Shown: positions 23,061 to 31,780, counted from the stretch's first letter. The stretch is 55,999 nt of DNA from Pseudonocardia kujensis (GCF_021283305.1 NZ_JAJSOK010000051.1:1-55999); one strand, 5' to 3'. Numbers and translations: made by a program. The notes: generated by a model not told the origin, from the letters alone.

Positions 23061-24812
23061 GTGAGAATCCTGCTGCTCTGTTCGTCCTACAACGGGCTGA
23101 CCCAGCGAGTCTGGACCGAGCTCCGCGAGGACGGGCACCACCTCGACGTCCGCCTGGCCCACGACGAGGCCGCGATCCGCAAGGCCGTCGAGACCACGCG
23201 CCCCGAGCTGGTGCTCTGCCCGTTCCTGAAGGAGCGGGTGCCCGAGGACGTGTGGCGGGAGCATCGCGTCGTGGTGATCCACCCGGGCCCGCTGGGCGAC
23301 CGTGGCCCGTCGTCGATCGACTGGGCGATCACGGACGCGGAGCCCGTGTGGGGGGTCACCGCGCTGCAGGCCGTCGAGGAGATGGACGCCGGGCCCATCT
23401 GGGGCACGCGGACCTTCCCGATGCCGGCGGAGCCGCCCCGCAAGTCCGCCGTCTACAACGGACCCGTCGCCGACGCCGCCGTGGAGCTGGCGCGCGAAGT
23501 CCTGGCCAAGGCGCAGGACCCGACGTTCACGCCGCCCCCCGTCGAGTCGTTCGGCGACGCCGTGATCGGGCGCCTGCGGCCGACCATGAAGCAGACCGAC
23601 CGGGCCTTCTCCTGGGAGGACCCGACCGACCACGTGCTGCGCCGCGTGCGGGCCGGCGACGGGGCCCCGGGCGTGCGTTCGGAGATCGCCGGCGTCGCGC
23701 TCTCGGTGTTCGACGCCCACCGCGGCTCGGCCACCCCGGGCGCGCCCGGCTCGATCGCGTTGCGCCGGCACGGCGCGCTCCTCGTGCGGACCGGCGACGG
23801 GGCGGTGTGGATCGGGCACGCCCGCCCCCCGGGCGGGGTGAAGCTGTCCGCCGCCACGGTGCTGGGCGCGGCGCTCGAGGGCGCGCTGGACGAGGTCCCG
23901 GAGTCGCTGGAGCGGCCGACCGGTCCGTCGGACGGCTACCGCGAGATCAGCTACCGGCGCGTGGGCCCCGACGGCTGTGTCGGCATCGTGCGCGCCGACC
24001 TGTACAACGGCGCCATGTCCGCGGCCCAGGGCCACCGGGTCGCCGCCGCGCTGCGGCACGCGGCCGCGCAGGACACGAAGGTCCTCGTCTTCGAGGGCGG
24101 CGAGATCTTCTCCAACGGCATCCATCTGAACGTCGCCGAGGGCCGGCCCGACGGGACGGTGGAGAGCTGGCGGAACATCAACGCGATCAACGACGTGTGC
24201 CGCGAGCTGCTCACCTGCACCTCGCAGCTCGTGGTGACCGCGGTCGGCGGACCGGCGGGCGCGGGGGGCGTGATGATGGCCCTCGGCGCCGACACGGTGC
24301 TGCTGCGCCGCGGCGCGGTGCTCAACCCGCACTACCGGAACATGGGCCTGACCGGCTCGGAGTACTGGACCTACGCGCTGCCGCGGCGGGTCGGCCTGGC
24401 CGACGCCGTGCGGTTCACCCGCGACTGCCTGCCGGTCGGAGCGGCCGAGGCACTGCGCACCGGCCTGGTCGACGAGGTGCTCGAGGGCGACCGTGCGGCC
24501 TTCGACGCGCAGGTCGTCGAGCACGCCGTCCGGCTCGCCACCGGCGACGGGTACGCCGCGGCCCTGGCCGCCAAGCAGGCGGCCCGCGAGGCCGACGAGC
24601 TCCGCCGGCCCCTGGAGACCTACCGGGTCCAGGAGCTGGCCGAGATGAGCCGGGACATGTTCGACGACCGGTTCGGCTACGCCCGGCTGCGGCACGAGTT
24701 CGTGAAGAAGATCAAGGACACCTCCTTCGACGACCCGACGATCGCCCGGTCCGTCCGCGAGGGGGCGCCCGTGGCGGAGGCGGAGCCGGTCGTGGCGGAG
24801 ATCGCCGGCTGA
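23061..24812 (+). CDS. hoxX: HoxX-like formyltransferase / enoyl-CoA hydratase fusion
   Basis: A 583-residue fusion. The N-terminal half is formyl-tetrahydrofolate-transferase-like (ILLLCSSYNGLTQRVWTEL, VLCPFLKERVP, VVIHPGPLGDRGPSSIDWAI). The C-terminal half, from about residue 290, is crotonase-like (GCVGIVRADLYNGAMS, FEGGEIFSNGIHLNV, GGPAGAGGVMMALGAD). This architecture is HoxX, which makes CO from the formyl group of formyl-THF via formyl-CoA for the [NiFe]-hydrogenase active site under aerobic conditions. GTG 23061 is fixed by GGAGAAG ten bases before. No hydrogenase genes are in the window. Confidence 0.87.
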   Translation: MRILLLCSSYNGLTQRVWTELREDGHHLDVRLAHDEAAIRKAVETTRPELVLCPFLKERVPEDVWREHRVVVIHPGPLGDRGPSSIDWAITDAEPVWGVTALQAVEEMDAGPIWGTRTFPMPAEPPRKSAVYNGPVADAAVELAREVLAKAQDPTFTPPPVESFGDAVIGRLRPTMKQTDRAFSWEDPTDHVLRRVRAGDGAPGVRSEIAGVALSVFDAHRGSATPGAPGSIALRRHGALLVRTGDGAVWIGHARPPGGVKLSAATVLGAALEGALDEVPESLERPTGPSDGYREISYRRVGPDGCVGIVRADLYNGAMSAAQGHRVAAALRHAAAQDTKVLVFEGGEIFSNGIHLNVAEGRPDGTVESWRNINAINDVCRELLTCTSQLVVTAVGGPAGAGGVMMALGADTVLLRRGAVLNPHYRNMGLTGSEYWTYALPRRVGLADAVRFTRDCLPVGAAEALRTGLVDEVLEGDRAAFDAQVVEHAVRLATGDGYAAALAAKQAAREADELRRPLETYRVQELAEMSRDMFDDRFGYARLRHEFVKKIKDTSFDDPTIARSVREGAPVAEAEPVVAEIAG

Positions 24813-24820
24813 TCGCGAGC

Positions 24821-24854
24821 GGCTCCACCCCCGGGTGGAGCCGCGGCTCCACCC
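24821..24854 (+). terminator. A-B-A inverted repeats after hoxX, terminator or attenuator
   Basis: GGCTCCACCC (24821-24830), its perfect complement GGGTGGAGCC (24833-24842) and GGCTCCACCC again (24845-24854) lie 8 bases after the hoxX stop. The middle arm can pair with either neighbour, giving two mutually exclusive hairpins. Confidence 0.65.
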
Positions 24855-24908
24855 GGGTTCGACCCGCGGGCCGACGACCTGCGCCGGCTTCCCGAGCAGG
24901 CTCCGGGC

Positions 24909-25421
24909 ATGGACTTCGTCTCGGGGAACCCCCTGGTCACCGCCCTCGTCGTCGCGGCGCTGCTCGTCTGGGTCGTCACCCGCCAGCTGGCCGACCGGCC
25001 CGTCACGGCCCGGCGCACGATGCTCGTGCCGCTGGTGTTGACGGTGCTCGGCGTGCTGACGCTCCTCCAGGCGCACCCGCCGGTGACCACGGCCGGGCTG
25101 GCGCTGACGGGCGCCGAGCTGCTCCTCGTCGTCGGGCTCGGGGTGCTGCGCGGCCGGTCGGTGCGGCTGTTCGTGCGCGACGGCGTGCTGCACCAGCGCG
25201 GCGGCGCGGTCACCCTGGCGCTGTGGGTCCTGACGATCGGGCTGCGGATCGGGCTGGACCTGCTCGCCATCCGGCTCGGCGCGGGCGCCCTGGCGTCGGC
25301 GACGCTGCTCGCCTCCCTCGGCCTGAGCCTGCTGGTGCAGGGCTGGGTGCTGCGTGCACGGGCCACCACGGTGACGACCGTTGACGGGGCCGGGACCCCG
25401 CACGCGAGGATCGGGGGGTGA
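24909..25421 (+). CDS. Small integral membrane protein, unknown function
   Basis: 170 residues with about four or five membrane segments (roughly 8-20, 38-55, 62-80, 98-118, 125-148) and cytoplasmic basic turns (RGRSVRLFVRDG). It weakly recalls the DUF1453/CcdC-like group, but I cannot assign it firmly. Its stop overlaps the start of the following sensor kinase by four bases, so the membrane protein and the two-component system probably share a transcript. Confidence 0.75.
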   Translation: MDFVSGNPLVTALVVAALLVWVVTRQLADRPVTARRTMLVPLVLTVLGVLTLLQAHPPVTTAGLALTGAELLLVVGLGVLRGRSVRLFVRDGVLHQRGGAVTLALWVLTIGLRIGLDLLAIRLGAGALASATLLASLGLSLLVQGWVLRARATTVTTVDGAGTPHARIGG

Positions 25422-26539
25422 TCCTCGACGCGGCCGGCCCGGGGTCGCGGCCCTCCGCCCTGCGGCGGGCCGCGGCCCTCGTCTGGCTGCCGATCGTCGT
25501 GGCCGCGGCCTATCTCGGGCAGCCGCGGTTGCCGGTCACGCCGCTCGCCATCGCGGCCACGGCGGTGGCCTGTCTCGGCTGGGTGGTCATGGCGGCCCGG
25601 ATCGAGCGGCCGGCCTGGGACGCCGCCGGGCTCGTCGCGACGGCGGCCGGCGGCTGCGTGCTGAGCGTCCTGGCGGGGACCTGGTCCACGTCCGTCACCT
25701 TCTGCTTCGTCGCGGTCGGCGCGGCGGGCGCGCGCCTGTCCCGCTGGCCGGCCGTCGCGCTCACCGCCGCCACGTCGCTCACCCTCGCCCTCACGATCGC
25801 GAACGGCGAGCTCGTGCCGTCGTTGCTGGTCACGCTGGGGCTGGTCAGCGTGATGCTGATCGGCATGAGCCGGCGGGACGCGCGCCGCCGCGCGGAGGAG
25901 CAGGAGCTCGCCCGCGCCGCCGAGACCAGGGCGACCGAGGAACACGCCCGCGCCGCGGCGCTGGCCGAGCGCGCGCGGATCGCCCGGGACCTGCACGACG
26001 TCCTCGCGCACTCGCTCTCCGCGCTCGCGGTGCAGCTCCAGGGGGCGCGGCTGATGCTGCAGCGGGACGGCGCCCCGGCGGACACGGTCGCGCAGGTCGA
26101 GCGGGCGCACCGGCTCGCGACGGAGGGCCTGGCCGAGGCGCGGCGGGCCGTGCACGCGTTGCGCAGCGGGCCGGTCGACCTCCCCACCGCGCTGCGGGCG
26201 CTCGCCGCCGACCATCCCGGCGCCACCCTCGACCTGGCCGACGACCTGCCCGAGGTGTCCGCCGAGGCCCTCGACACCCTCGTCCGGACCACGCAGGAGG
26301 CGCTGTCCAATGCGCGCAGGCACGCTCCCGGCGCCCCGGTCACGGTGCGCCTGGGGCAGGTGGACGGGGAGGTCGAGCTCGAGGTGACGGACGTGACCGG
26401 GACGCGGCCCGACCCGGGTACCGGCGGCTACGGTCTGGTCGGGATGGCCGAGCGGGCGGCACTGGTCGGCGCCCGGCTGGACGCGGGACCGACGGAGGAC
26501 GGATGGCGGGTGCGGCTCACCGTCCCGGTGGCGCCATGA
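25418..26539 (+). CDS. NarL-type sensor histidine kinase (HisKA_3)
   Basis: A 373-residue kinase with five or six N-terminal membrane segments (to about residue 150), a coiled linker, the HisKA_3 phosphoacceptor ARIARDLHDVLAHSLSALAVQL and a degenerate ATPase domain (TTQEALSNARRHAPG, GGYGLVGMAERA). GTG 25418 overlaps the preceding stop, and its own stop overlaps the regulator start (ATGA). Signal unknown; the coupled membrane protein may take part in sensing (inference). Confidence 0.93.
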   Translation: MILDAAGPGSRPSALRRAAALVWLPIVVAAAYLGQPRLPVTPLAIAATAVACLGWVVMAARIERPAWDAAGLVATAAGGCVLSVLAGTWSTSVTFCFVAVGAAGARLSRWPAVALTAATSLTLALTIANGELVPSLLVTLGLVSVMLIGMSRRDARRRAEEQELARAAETRATEEHARAAALAERARIARDLHDVLAHSLSALAVQLQGARLMLQRDGAPADTVAQVERAHRLATEGLAEARRAVHALRSGPVDLPTALRALAADHPGATLDLADDLPEVSAEALDTLVRTTQEALSNARRHAPGAPVTVRLGQVDGEVELEVTDVTGTRPDPGTGGYGLVGMAERAALVGARLDAGPTEDGWRVRLTVPVAP

Positions 26540-27183
26540 CCCTGCGGGTGGTGCTGGCCGACGACCAGCGGATCGTCCGGGACGGCCTGGTCACCCTGCT
26601 CGGCCTGCTGCCCGGGATCGAGGTCGTGGGCGCGGCCGCCGACGGCGCGGCCGCGGTGGAGCTGGTCGCCGAGCACGCGCCCGACGTGCTGCTCACGGAC
26701 CTGCGGATGCCGGGCGTCGACGGCGTCGAGGCCACCCGCCGGGTCCGGGCCGAGCACCCGGGCACCGCGGTCGTCGTCCTCACGACGTACGTCGACGACG
26801 AGGCGGTGGTCCCCGCCCTGCGCGCGGGGGCCGTGGGCTGGCTCTCCAAGGACGCCGACGCCGAGGCCATCGGCCGGGCGCTCCGCTCGGCCGCCGACGG
26901 TCAGACCACCCTCGACCCGGTCGCCGCCGCCCGACTCGTCGGTGGGGCCGCGCCCGCGCCGGAACCGGCACCGGACGCCCTGCCCGACGGGCTCACCCCG
27001 CGCGAGGCGGAGGTGCTCACGCTCATCGCCGAGGGCCTGTCCAACCAACAGATCGCCCGCCGCCTGGTGGTCGGCGAGGCGACCGTGAAGACCCACGTGA
27101 ACCACCTGTTCGCCAAGGCCGGGCTGCGCGACCGGGCCCAGGCCGTCCGCTACGCCTACCGGCACGGGCTCGTGGGCGGCTGA
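26536..27183 (+). CDS. NarL/FixJ-family response regulator
   Basis: 215 residues: receiver domain with ADDQ, phosphoacceptor Asp in VLLTDLRMPGVDG and Lys in WLSKDAD, then a LuxR-type helix-turn-helix (LTPREAEVLTLIAEGLSNQQ, GEATVKTHVNHLFAKAG). Translationally coupled to the kinase. Confidence 0.95.
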   Translation: MTLRVVLADDQRIVRDGLVTLLGLLPGIEVVGAAADGAAAVELVAEHAPDVLLTDLRMPGVDGVEATRRVRAEHPGTAVVVLTTYVDDEAVVPALRAGAVGWLSKDADAEAIGRALRSAADGQTTLDPVAAARLVGGAAPAPEPAPDALPDGLTPREAEVLTLIAEGLSNQQIARRLVVGEATVKTHVNHLFAKAGLRDRAQAVRYAYRHGLVGG

Positions 27184-27245
27184 CCCGCGACTCGCCGCGG
27201 CGGGGGTGCGGCACCACGGGCCGCGCGGAGCGCCGGAGGCGCACC

Positions 27246-27251
27246 TAGAGT
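27246..27251 (+). promoter_or_regulatory. Putative leaderless -10 element of maf
   Basis: TAGAGT is 6 bases before GTG 27258. Confidence 0.5.
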
Positions 27252-27257
27252 CGGCGC

Positions 27258-27890
27258 GTGCGTCTGGTGCTCGCCTCCGCCTCCCCCGCCCGGCTGTCCG
27301 TCCTGCGCGCGGCCGGTCTCGATCCCCACGTCCGGGTCTCCGACGTCGACGAGGACGCCCTGCTCGCCGCGATCCCCGGCGCCCCGCCGGCCGAGAAGGT
27401 GACCACGCTCGCCGGGGCGAAGGCCACGACCGTCGCCCGGACGCTCGACGGGACGGCCGACGACACCGTCGTGATCGGCTGCGACTCGATGCTGCTCATC
27501 GACGGCGAGCTGGTCGGCAAGCCGCACGACGTCGACACCGCCCGCACGCGGTGGAAGGCGATGGCCGGGCGGACCGGGGACCTGGTGACCGGGCACGCGG
27601 TCCTGCACGTCGTCGACGGGGAGATCGAGCGGGTCGCCGAGGGGCACGCGACCACGACCGTCCGGTTCGGCACGCCGACCGACGCCGAGCTGGAGGCCTA
27701 CTTGGCGAGCGGCGAGCCGCTCGTCGTCGCCGGCGCCTTCACCCTCGACGGGCTCGGCGGCTGGTTCGTCGACGGGATCGACGGCGACCCGTCGAACGTC
27801 ATCGGGATCAGCCTGCCGCTGGTGCGGCGGTTGCTGGGCTCGTTGGGGATCTCCCCGACCGACCTGTGGACAACTCCCCCGGAGGACTGA
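27258..27890 (+). CDS. maf: Maf family nucleotide pyrophosphatase
   Basis: House-cleaning pyrophosphatase hydrolysing non-canonical nucleoside triphosphates. The 210-residue protein begins with the family motif LVLASASPARLSVLRAAGL and has IGCDSMLLIDGELVGKP with the catalytic Asp, and GGWFVDGIDGDPSNVIGISLPL near the end. It lies between the carboxylase genes as in mycobacteria (Rv3282). Confidence 0.95.
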   Translation: MRLVLASASPARLSVLRAAGLDPHVRVSDVDEDALLAAIPGAPPAEKVTTLAGAKATTVARTLDGTADDTVVIGCDSMLLIDGELVGKPHDVDTARTRWKAMAGRTGDLVTGHAVLHVVDGEIERVAEGHATTTVRFGTPTDAELEAYLASGEPLVVAGAFTLDGLGGWFVDGIDGDPSNVIGISLPLVRRLLGSLGISPTDLWTTPPED

Positions 27891-27924
27891 CGTCCGGCGC
27901 CGACCCACCCGTCTCTCGCCGGAC

Positions 27925-27930
27925 TACGCT
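27925..27930 (+). promoter_or_regulatory. Putative leaderless -10 element of sseA
   Basis: TACGCT is 7 bases before ATG 27938. Confidence 0.5.
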
Positions 27931-27937
27931 CGCGGTC

Positions 27938-28852
27938 ATGGCTCCCACTGACCCGGACCCGAAGTTCGCCGAGTACGCCCACCCGGAGCGGCTGGTCACC
28001 ACCGCCTGGCTGGCCGAACACCTGGGTGACCCGGACCTCGTCGTCGTCGAGTCGGACGAGGACGTGCTGCTCTACGACACCGGCCACATCCCCGGCGCCG
28101 TGAAGGTGGACTGGCACACCGAGCTGAACGACCCGGTGACCCGGGACTACGTCGACCCCGAGGCCTTCGCGAAGCTGTGCGGGGAGCGCGGCATCGCGCG
28201 CGAGTCCACGGTGGTGTTCTACGGCGACCGCAACAACTGGTGGGCCACCTACGCGCTCTGGGTGTTCCGGCTGTTCGGCCACGAGGACGTCCGGATCCTC
28301 GACGGCGGGCGCACCAAGTGGGTCGCCGAGGGCCGCGAGCTGACCACCGAGCAGCCGAAGCCCAGGGCGGTCGAGTACCCGATCGTGGAGCGGGACGACA
28401 TCGCGATCCGCGCCTTCAAGGAGGACGTGCTGGGCCACCTCGGCGGCCAGCTCGTCGACGTGCGGTCGCCGGGCGAGTACTCGGGCGAGCTGCTGCACAT
28501 GCCGGACTACCCGCAGGAGGGCGCGGTCCGCGGCGGCCACATCCCCGGTGCGTCGAGCGTGCCGTGGGCCCGCGCGGCGAACGAGGACGGCACGTTCAAG
28601 TCCCGCAGGGAGCTCGCCGAGATCTACGAGGACGAGCAGGGCCTGGCCAAGGACTCGCCGACCATCGCCTACTGCCGCATCGGCGAGCGCTCCAGCCACA
28701 CCTGGTTCGTGCTGTCCTACCTGCTCGGCTTCGAGGGGGTCCGCAACTACGACGGCAGCTGGACCGAGTGGGGCAACTCGGTGCGGGTCCCGATCGTGCA
28801 GGGCACGGAGAAGGGCGCCGTGGACAAGGGCGCCGTGAAGGGTTCGTCGTGA
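27938..28852 (+). CDS. sseA: Thiosulfate sulfurtransferase (rhodanese)
   Basis: Transfers sulfane sulfur from thiosulfate to a thiophilic acceptor. The 304-residue protein has two rhodanese domains: an inactive first (DTGHIPGAVKVDWHTELND, FYGDRNNWWATYALWVFRLF) and a second with the active Cys in YCRIGERSSHTWF. It ends with a short repeated KGAV tail. The next gene, sufE-like, overlaps by four bases, suggesting sulfur hand-over between the products. Confidence 0.94.
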   Translation: MAPTDPDPKFAEYAHPERLVTTAWLAEHLGDPDLVVVESDEDVLLYDTGHIPGAVKVDWHTELNDPVTRDYVDPEAFAKLCGERGIARESTVVFYGDRNNWWATYALWVFRLFGHEDVRILDGGRTKWVAEGRELTTEQPKPRAVEYPIVERDDIAIRAFKEDVLGHLGGQLVDVRSPGEYSGELLHMPDYPQEGAVRGGHIPGASSVPWARAANEDGTFKSRRELAEIYEDEQGLAKDSPTIAYCRIGERSSHTWFVLSYLLGFEGVRNYDGSWTEWGNSVRVPIVQGTEKGAVDKGAVKGSS

Positions 28853-29286
28853 GCCTTCCCCCCGCCCTGGCGGAGCTCGTCGAGGACTTCGAGGCGGTCG
28901 GTCCGAAGGACCGTCTCCAGCTCCTCCTCGAGCTCAGCCAGGAGCTCCCCGACCTCCCCGAGCGCTACGCCGACGCGGCGGACTCGATGGAGCAGGTGCA
29001 CGAGTGCCAGTCGCCGTTGTTCCTCGCCGTCGAGGTCGACGACGACGAGGACCGGCGCGTGCACCTGTTCTTCTCGGCGCCGCCCGAGGCCCCGACCACG
29101 CGCGGCTTCGCCGGGATCATGCACACCGGGCTGGACGGCGAGCCGGCGAGCGAGGTGCTCGCGGTGCCGGACGACTTCTACACGGCGCTCGGTCTCACGC
29201 AGGCCGTGAGCCCGCTGCGGATCCGGGGCATGGCGGCGATGCTGGCGCGGATCAAGAAGCAGGTGCGCGCGGCCGTCGCGGCCTGA
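28849..29286 (+). CDS. SufE-family sulfur acceptor
   Basis: 145 residues with the SufE signature: LVEDFEAVGPKDRLQLLLELS, then the sulfur-accepting Cys in VHECQSPLFLAVE, and LTQAVSPLRIRGMAAMLARIK. Such proteins accept persulfide sulfur for Fe-S cluster assembly. Mtb Rv3284 next to sseA is the match. Confidence 0.93.
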   Translation: MSLPPALAELVEDFEAVGPKDRLQLLLELSQELPDLPERYADAADSMEQVHECQSPLFLAVEVDDDEDRRVHLFFSAPPEAPTTRGFAGIMHTGLDGEPASEVLAVPDDFYTALGLTQAVSPLRIRGMAAMLARIKKQVRAAVAA

Positions 29287-29302
29287 GCCCGCGTTCGCGG
29301 GG
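29287..29302 (+). terminator. Short GC hairpin after the sufE-like gene
   Basis: CCCGCG-TT-CGCGGG directly follows the stop codon, and a second small GC inverted repeat (GGCCGGGCC) follows it. Weak terminator candidate. Confidence 0.35.
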
Positions 29303-29406
29303 CCGGGCCCGGAAATCCTAAGCCTTCGTCAAGAACGTTCCGCAGTGGCCTGGCCACCCCCATGCTGTCCTCGTCCCACAGGACGACCGACCGGGGGGTG
29401 GTCGTG

Positions 29407-30369
29407 ATGGCGGTCCTCGCCGCACCGGGAGACACCTGGGGCATCGATGGCCCCACCTTCCTGTTCCTCTACGTGGTCCTCGCCCTCGTGGTGCTCGTCG
29501 CCGCGGTGCGGGCACGCCGCCGTGTCGCCGGCGCCGGCGCCGGGCGCACCTCGGCCGCGGACCGGGCCGCGCCGCTCTCGGGCCGGCCCCAGGACGCGGC
29601 CTACCTGCACGGCGGCCCGGAGCTGGCCGTCTGGTCCGCACTCAGCGCGATGCACCTGTCCGGCACGGTCGCGACCGCCGGGCGCGGCCTGGTCCAGGCC
29701 GTCGGCCGGCCGGAGACCCGGGCCACCGAGCTCGAGCGGGCGATCCACGCGACGGCCGTCGCACCCACCGCGCAGCACCGGCTGCGCTACCACGGCCAGG
29801 TCGCCGCGGCGCTCGACGCCATCCCGGCGCGGCTGGTCGCCGAGCAGCTCCTGCTGTCCGGGGCCCAGCGCGACCGGATCCGCCGGATCGGCGGCTGGAT
29901 GCTCGCGGTGGCCGTGTTCGGGCTGGTCCGGATCGTCGCCGGGGTGGCCAACACCCGGCCGGTCGGCTTCCTCGTGGCCGGCACCGTCGTCGCCGCCGTG
30001 GTCGGGCTGGTGCTCGTGGTCCGCGTGCCGCAACGCTCGGTCGCCGGGCAGGCGGCACTGGAGTTCCTGCGCGAGAAGCACTCCGACCTGTCGCCGGGCA
30101 TGAAGCCGGACTGGGTCGCGCACGGCGCCGGTGCCGCGGCGCTCGGCGTCGGGATCTTCGGGATCGGCGCCCTGTGGGCGTCGGACCCCGCGTTCGCCGA
30201 CGAGCTGGCGGCGCAGAAGGCCGCGGCCGCGACCGGCGGGTGGAGCGGCGGCTACTCCGACTCCGGCGGCAGCAGCAGCTGGGCCTTCGGCGGCGGTGAC
30301 GGCGGGGGCAGCAGCTGCGGCGGCGGGGGCGGCTGCGGTGGTGGAGGCGGCGGTGGCTGCGGGGGCTGA
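29407..30369 (+). CDS. TIGR04222 membrane protein with Gly/Cys-rich C-terminal tail
   Basis: A 320-residue membrane protein: DTWGIDGPTFLFLYVVLAL near the start, then two more membrane segments (GGWMLAVAVFGLVRIVAG, VGFLVAGTVVAAVVGLVLVV) and a hydrophobic stretch before the tail. It ends in low complexity: a Gly/Ser region followed by SSCGGGGGCGGGGGGGCGG, with three cysteines spaced by five and seven glycines. TIGR04222 is an actinobacterial domain known to sit N-terminal to such tails. ATG 29407 is chosen for GGGGGGTG about 7 bases upstream; ATG 29362 is an alternative. The tail DNA overlaps the start of the DUF692 gene, whose product may modify the tail (inference). Confidence 0.85.
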   Translation: MAVLAAPGDTWGIDGPTFLFLYVVLALVVLVAAVRARRRVAGAGAGRTSAADRAAPLSGRPQDAAYLHGGPELAVWSALSAMHLSGTVATAGRGLVQAVGRPETRATELERAIHATAVAPTAQHRLRYHGQVAAALDAIPARLVAEQLLLSGAQRDRIRRIGGWMLAVAVFGLVRIVAGVANTRPVGFLVAGTVVAAVVGLVLVVRVPQRSVAGQAALEFLREKHSDLSPGMKPDWVAHGAGAAALGVGIFGIGALWASDPAFADELAAQKAAAATGGWSGGYSDSGGSSSWAFGGGDGGGSSCGGGGGCGGGGGGGCGG

Positions 30370-31252
30370 CCGTCCGCGGCTCGTCGCGGCCCGGACCGTC
30401 GGGGCGTCGCCGGTGGCCGGCCTCGGCGTCGGCTGGCGACCCGAGATCGCCGGGGTCGTGGCGGGGGTGACCGGGCTCGGGTTCTGCGAGGTGATCGCGG
30501 AGTCGCTCGACCTCCGGCACCCCGGCCGTCCGCCTGCAGGTCCGTCTCGAGGGGTGACGGACCTGCGGGAGCGCGGGATCCCGGTGATCCCGCACGGGGT
30601 GCGGCTCGGCCTGGGCGACGCGGGGGGTGTCGACCCGGGCCGGGTCGCCCACCTGGCCGCCTGCGCCCGGGCGCTCGACGCGCCGCTGGTGAGCGAGCAC
30701 GTCGCGTTCGTCCAGGCCGGCGGCCGCGAGGCCGGGCACCTGCTGCCGGTGCCGCGCACCCGCGAGGCGCTCGACGTGCTGGTGAGCGGGGTCCGCCGCA
30801 CGCAGGCCGAGCTGGAGGTCCCGCTCGCGCTGGAGCCGATCGCGGCGCTGTTCGACTGGCCCGAGGACGAGTACGCCGAGGGCGACTTCCTCACCGAGCT
30901 GCTCGACCGCACCGGCGCGCTGCTGCTGCTCGACGTGGCCAACGTCTACGCCAACGCCCGCAACCGCGGGCAGGACCCGTCGGCCGTGCTCGACCGGATG
31001 CCGCTCGATCGGGTGGCGTACGTGCACGTCGCGGGCGGGGCGGTGCACCCCGACGATCCGCTCGGGCTCTACCACGACACCCACCTCGACCCGGTCCCGC
31101 CGGCCGTGCTGGCCCTGCTCGAGGAGGTCCGCGAGCGGGGGGCCGCCCCGGCCGTGATGCTGGAGCGGGACGGTCGCCACCCCCCTGCCGCCGAGCTGCA
31201 CGGGGAGCTCACCGCGATCGCGGCGGCGGCGTGGCTGGAGCCGGTCCGGTGA
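30353..31252 (+). CDS. DUF692 (MNIO) family multinuclear iron oxidase
   Basis: A 299-residue TIM-barrel of the family that includes MbnB and TglH, which use two or three irons to modify cysteines or other residues of ribosomal peptides. Likely metal ligands: His in VIPHGVRLGL, His in SEHVAF, Glu in ALEPIA, Asp and Asn in LLDVANVYANARN, His in AYVHVAGG, Asp/His in HDTHLDPV and Glu in MLERDG. GTG 30353 is picked for GGAGG five bases upstream; GTGs at 30338 and 30341 are in frame. It overlaps the TIGR04222 gene by 17 bases and the next gene by 4. Confidence 0.9.
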   Translation: MAAGADRPRLVAARTVGASPVAGLGVGWRPEIAGVVAGVTGLGFCEVIAESLDLRHPGRPPAGPSRGVTDLRERGIPVIPHGVRLGLGDAGGVDPGRVAHLAACARALDAPLVSEHVAFVQAGGREAGHLLPVPRTREALDVLVSGVRRTQAELEVPLALEPIAALFDWPEDEYAEGDFLTELLDRTGALLLLDVANVYANARNRGQDPSAVLDRMPLDRVAYVHVAGGAVHPDDPLGLYHDTHLDPVPPAVLALLEEVRERGAAPAVMLERDGRHPPAAELHGELTAIAAAAWLEPVR

Positions 31253-31665
31253 ACGCCGGAGCGAACGGTCCCGCGGGCGACCTCGCAGCCCGGCAGGCGG
31301 CCCTGGTCGCGGCCCTCGTCGACGGCGCCCCGGACCCGCCCGGCTTCGCGGCCGACCGGCTGGCCGCGACGCGGGAGGCGTTGCTGCGCAAGCGGTCCGG
31401 ACAGGCCGCCACCGCCTGGCCGTTGCTCGCCGCCGGACTCGGCCCGGACTGGGCCCGCTTCGCCTGCAGCGTGCTCGCCGGGCGTCCGGTCGCGGGGGCG
31501 CTGCGCGACGGCTGGGACGTCGCCCTGGCCGCCCGGGCGGCGGGCCGGCTCACCGAGGGCGCCCGCCGCGAGCTCGCCGACCGCGAACGCGTCCTCCGGT
31601 ACGACGGCGTCCGGCCGCCCCACCGGCGGCCGATCGCCCGGCTCCGCGGCCTGCTGCGGCGCTGA
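31249..31665 (+). CDS. Small Ala/Arg-rich partner protein of the DUF692 operon
   Basis: 138 residues, mostly helical and Ala/Arg/Leu-rich (DLAARQAALVAALVDGAPDP, AATREALLRKRSGQAATAWP, ending RRPIARLRGLLRR). Not recognised. GTG 31249 overlaps the DUF692 stop (GTGA), so it is co-translated with the oxidase. MNIO enzymes usually have a small partner that binds the precursor; this protein is in the right place for that (inference). Confidence 0.7.
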   Translation: MNAGANGPAGDLAARQAALVAALVDGAPDPPGFAADRLAATREALLRKRSGQAATAWPLLAAGLGPDWARFACSVLAGRPVAGALRDGWDVALAARAAGRLTEGARRELADRERVLRYDGVRPPHRRPIARLRGLLRR

Positions 31666-31780
31666 TCCACGTTTCGTCGTCTCCCCCCGGGGAAGCTCCG
31701 GCGCGGAGAGACGGTCAGCCGTGACCGTTCGATGACGGATGCCACATCCGCTCGCGTTCGGTGTTCGCTGGGTGAACTCC

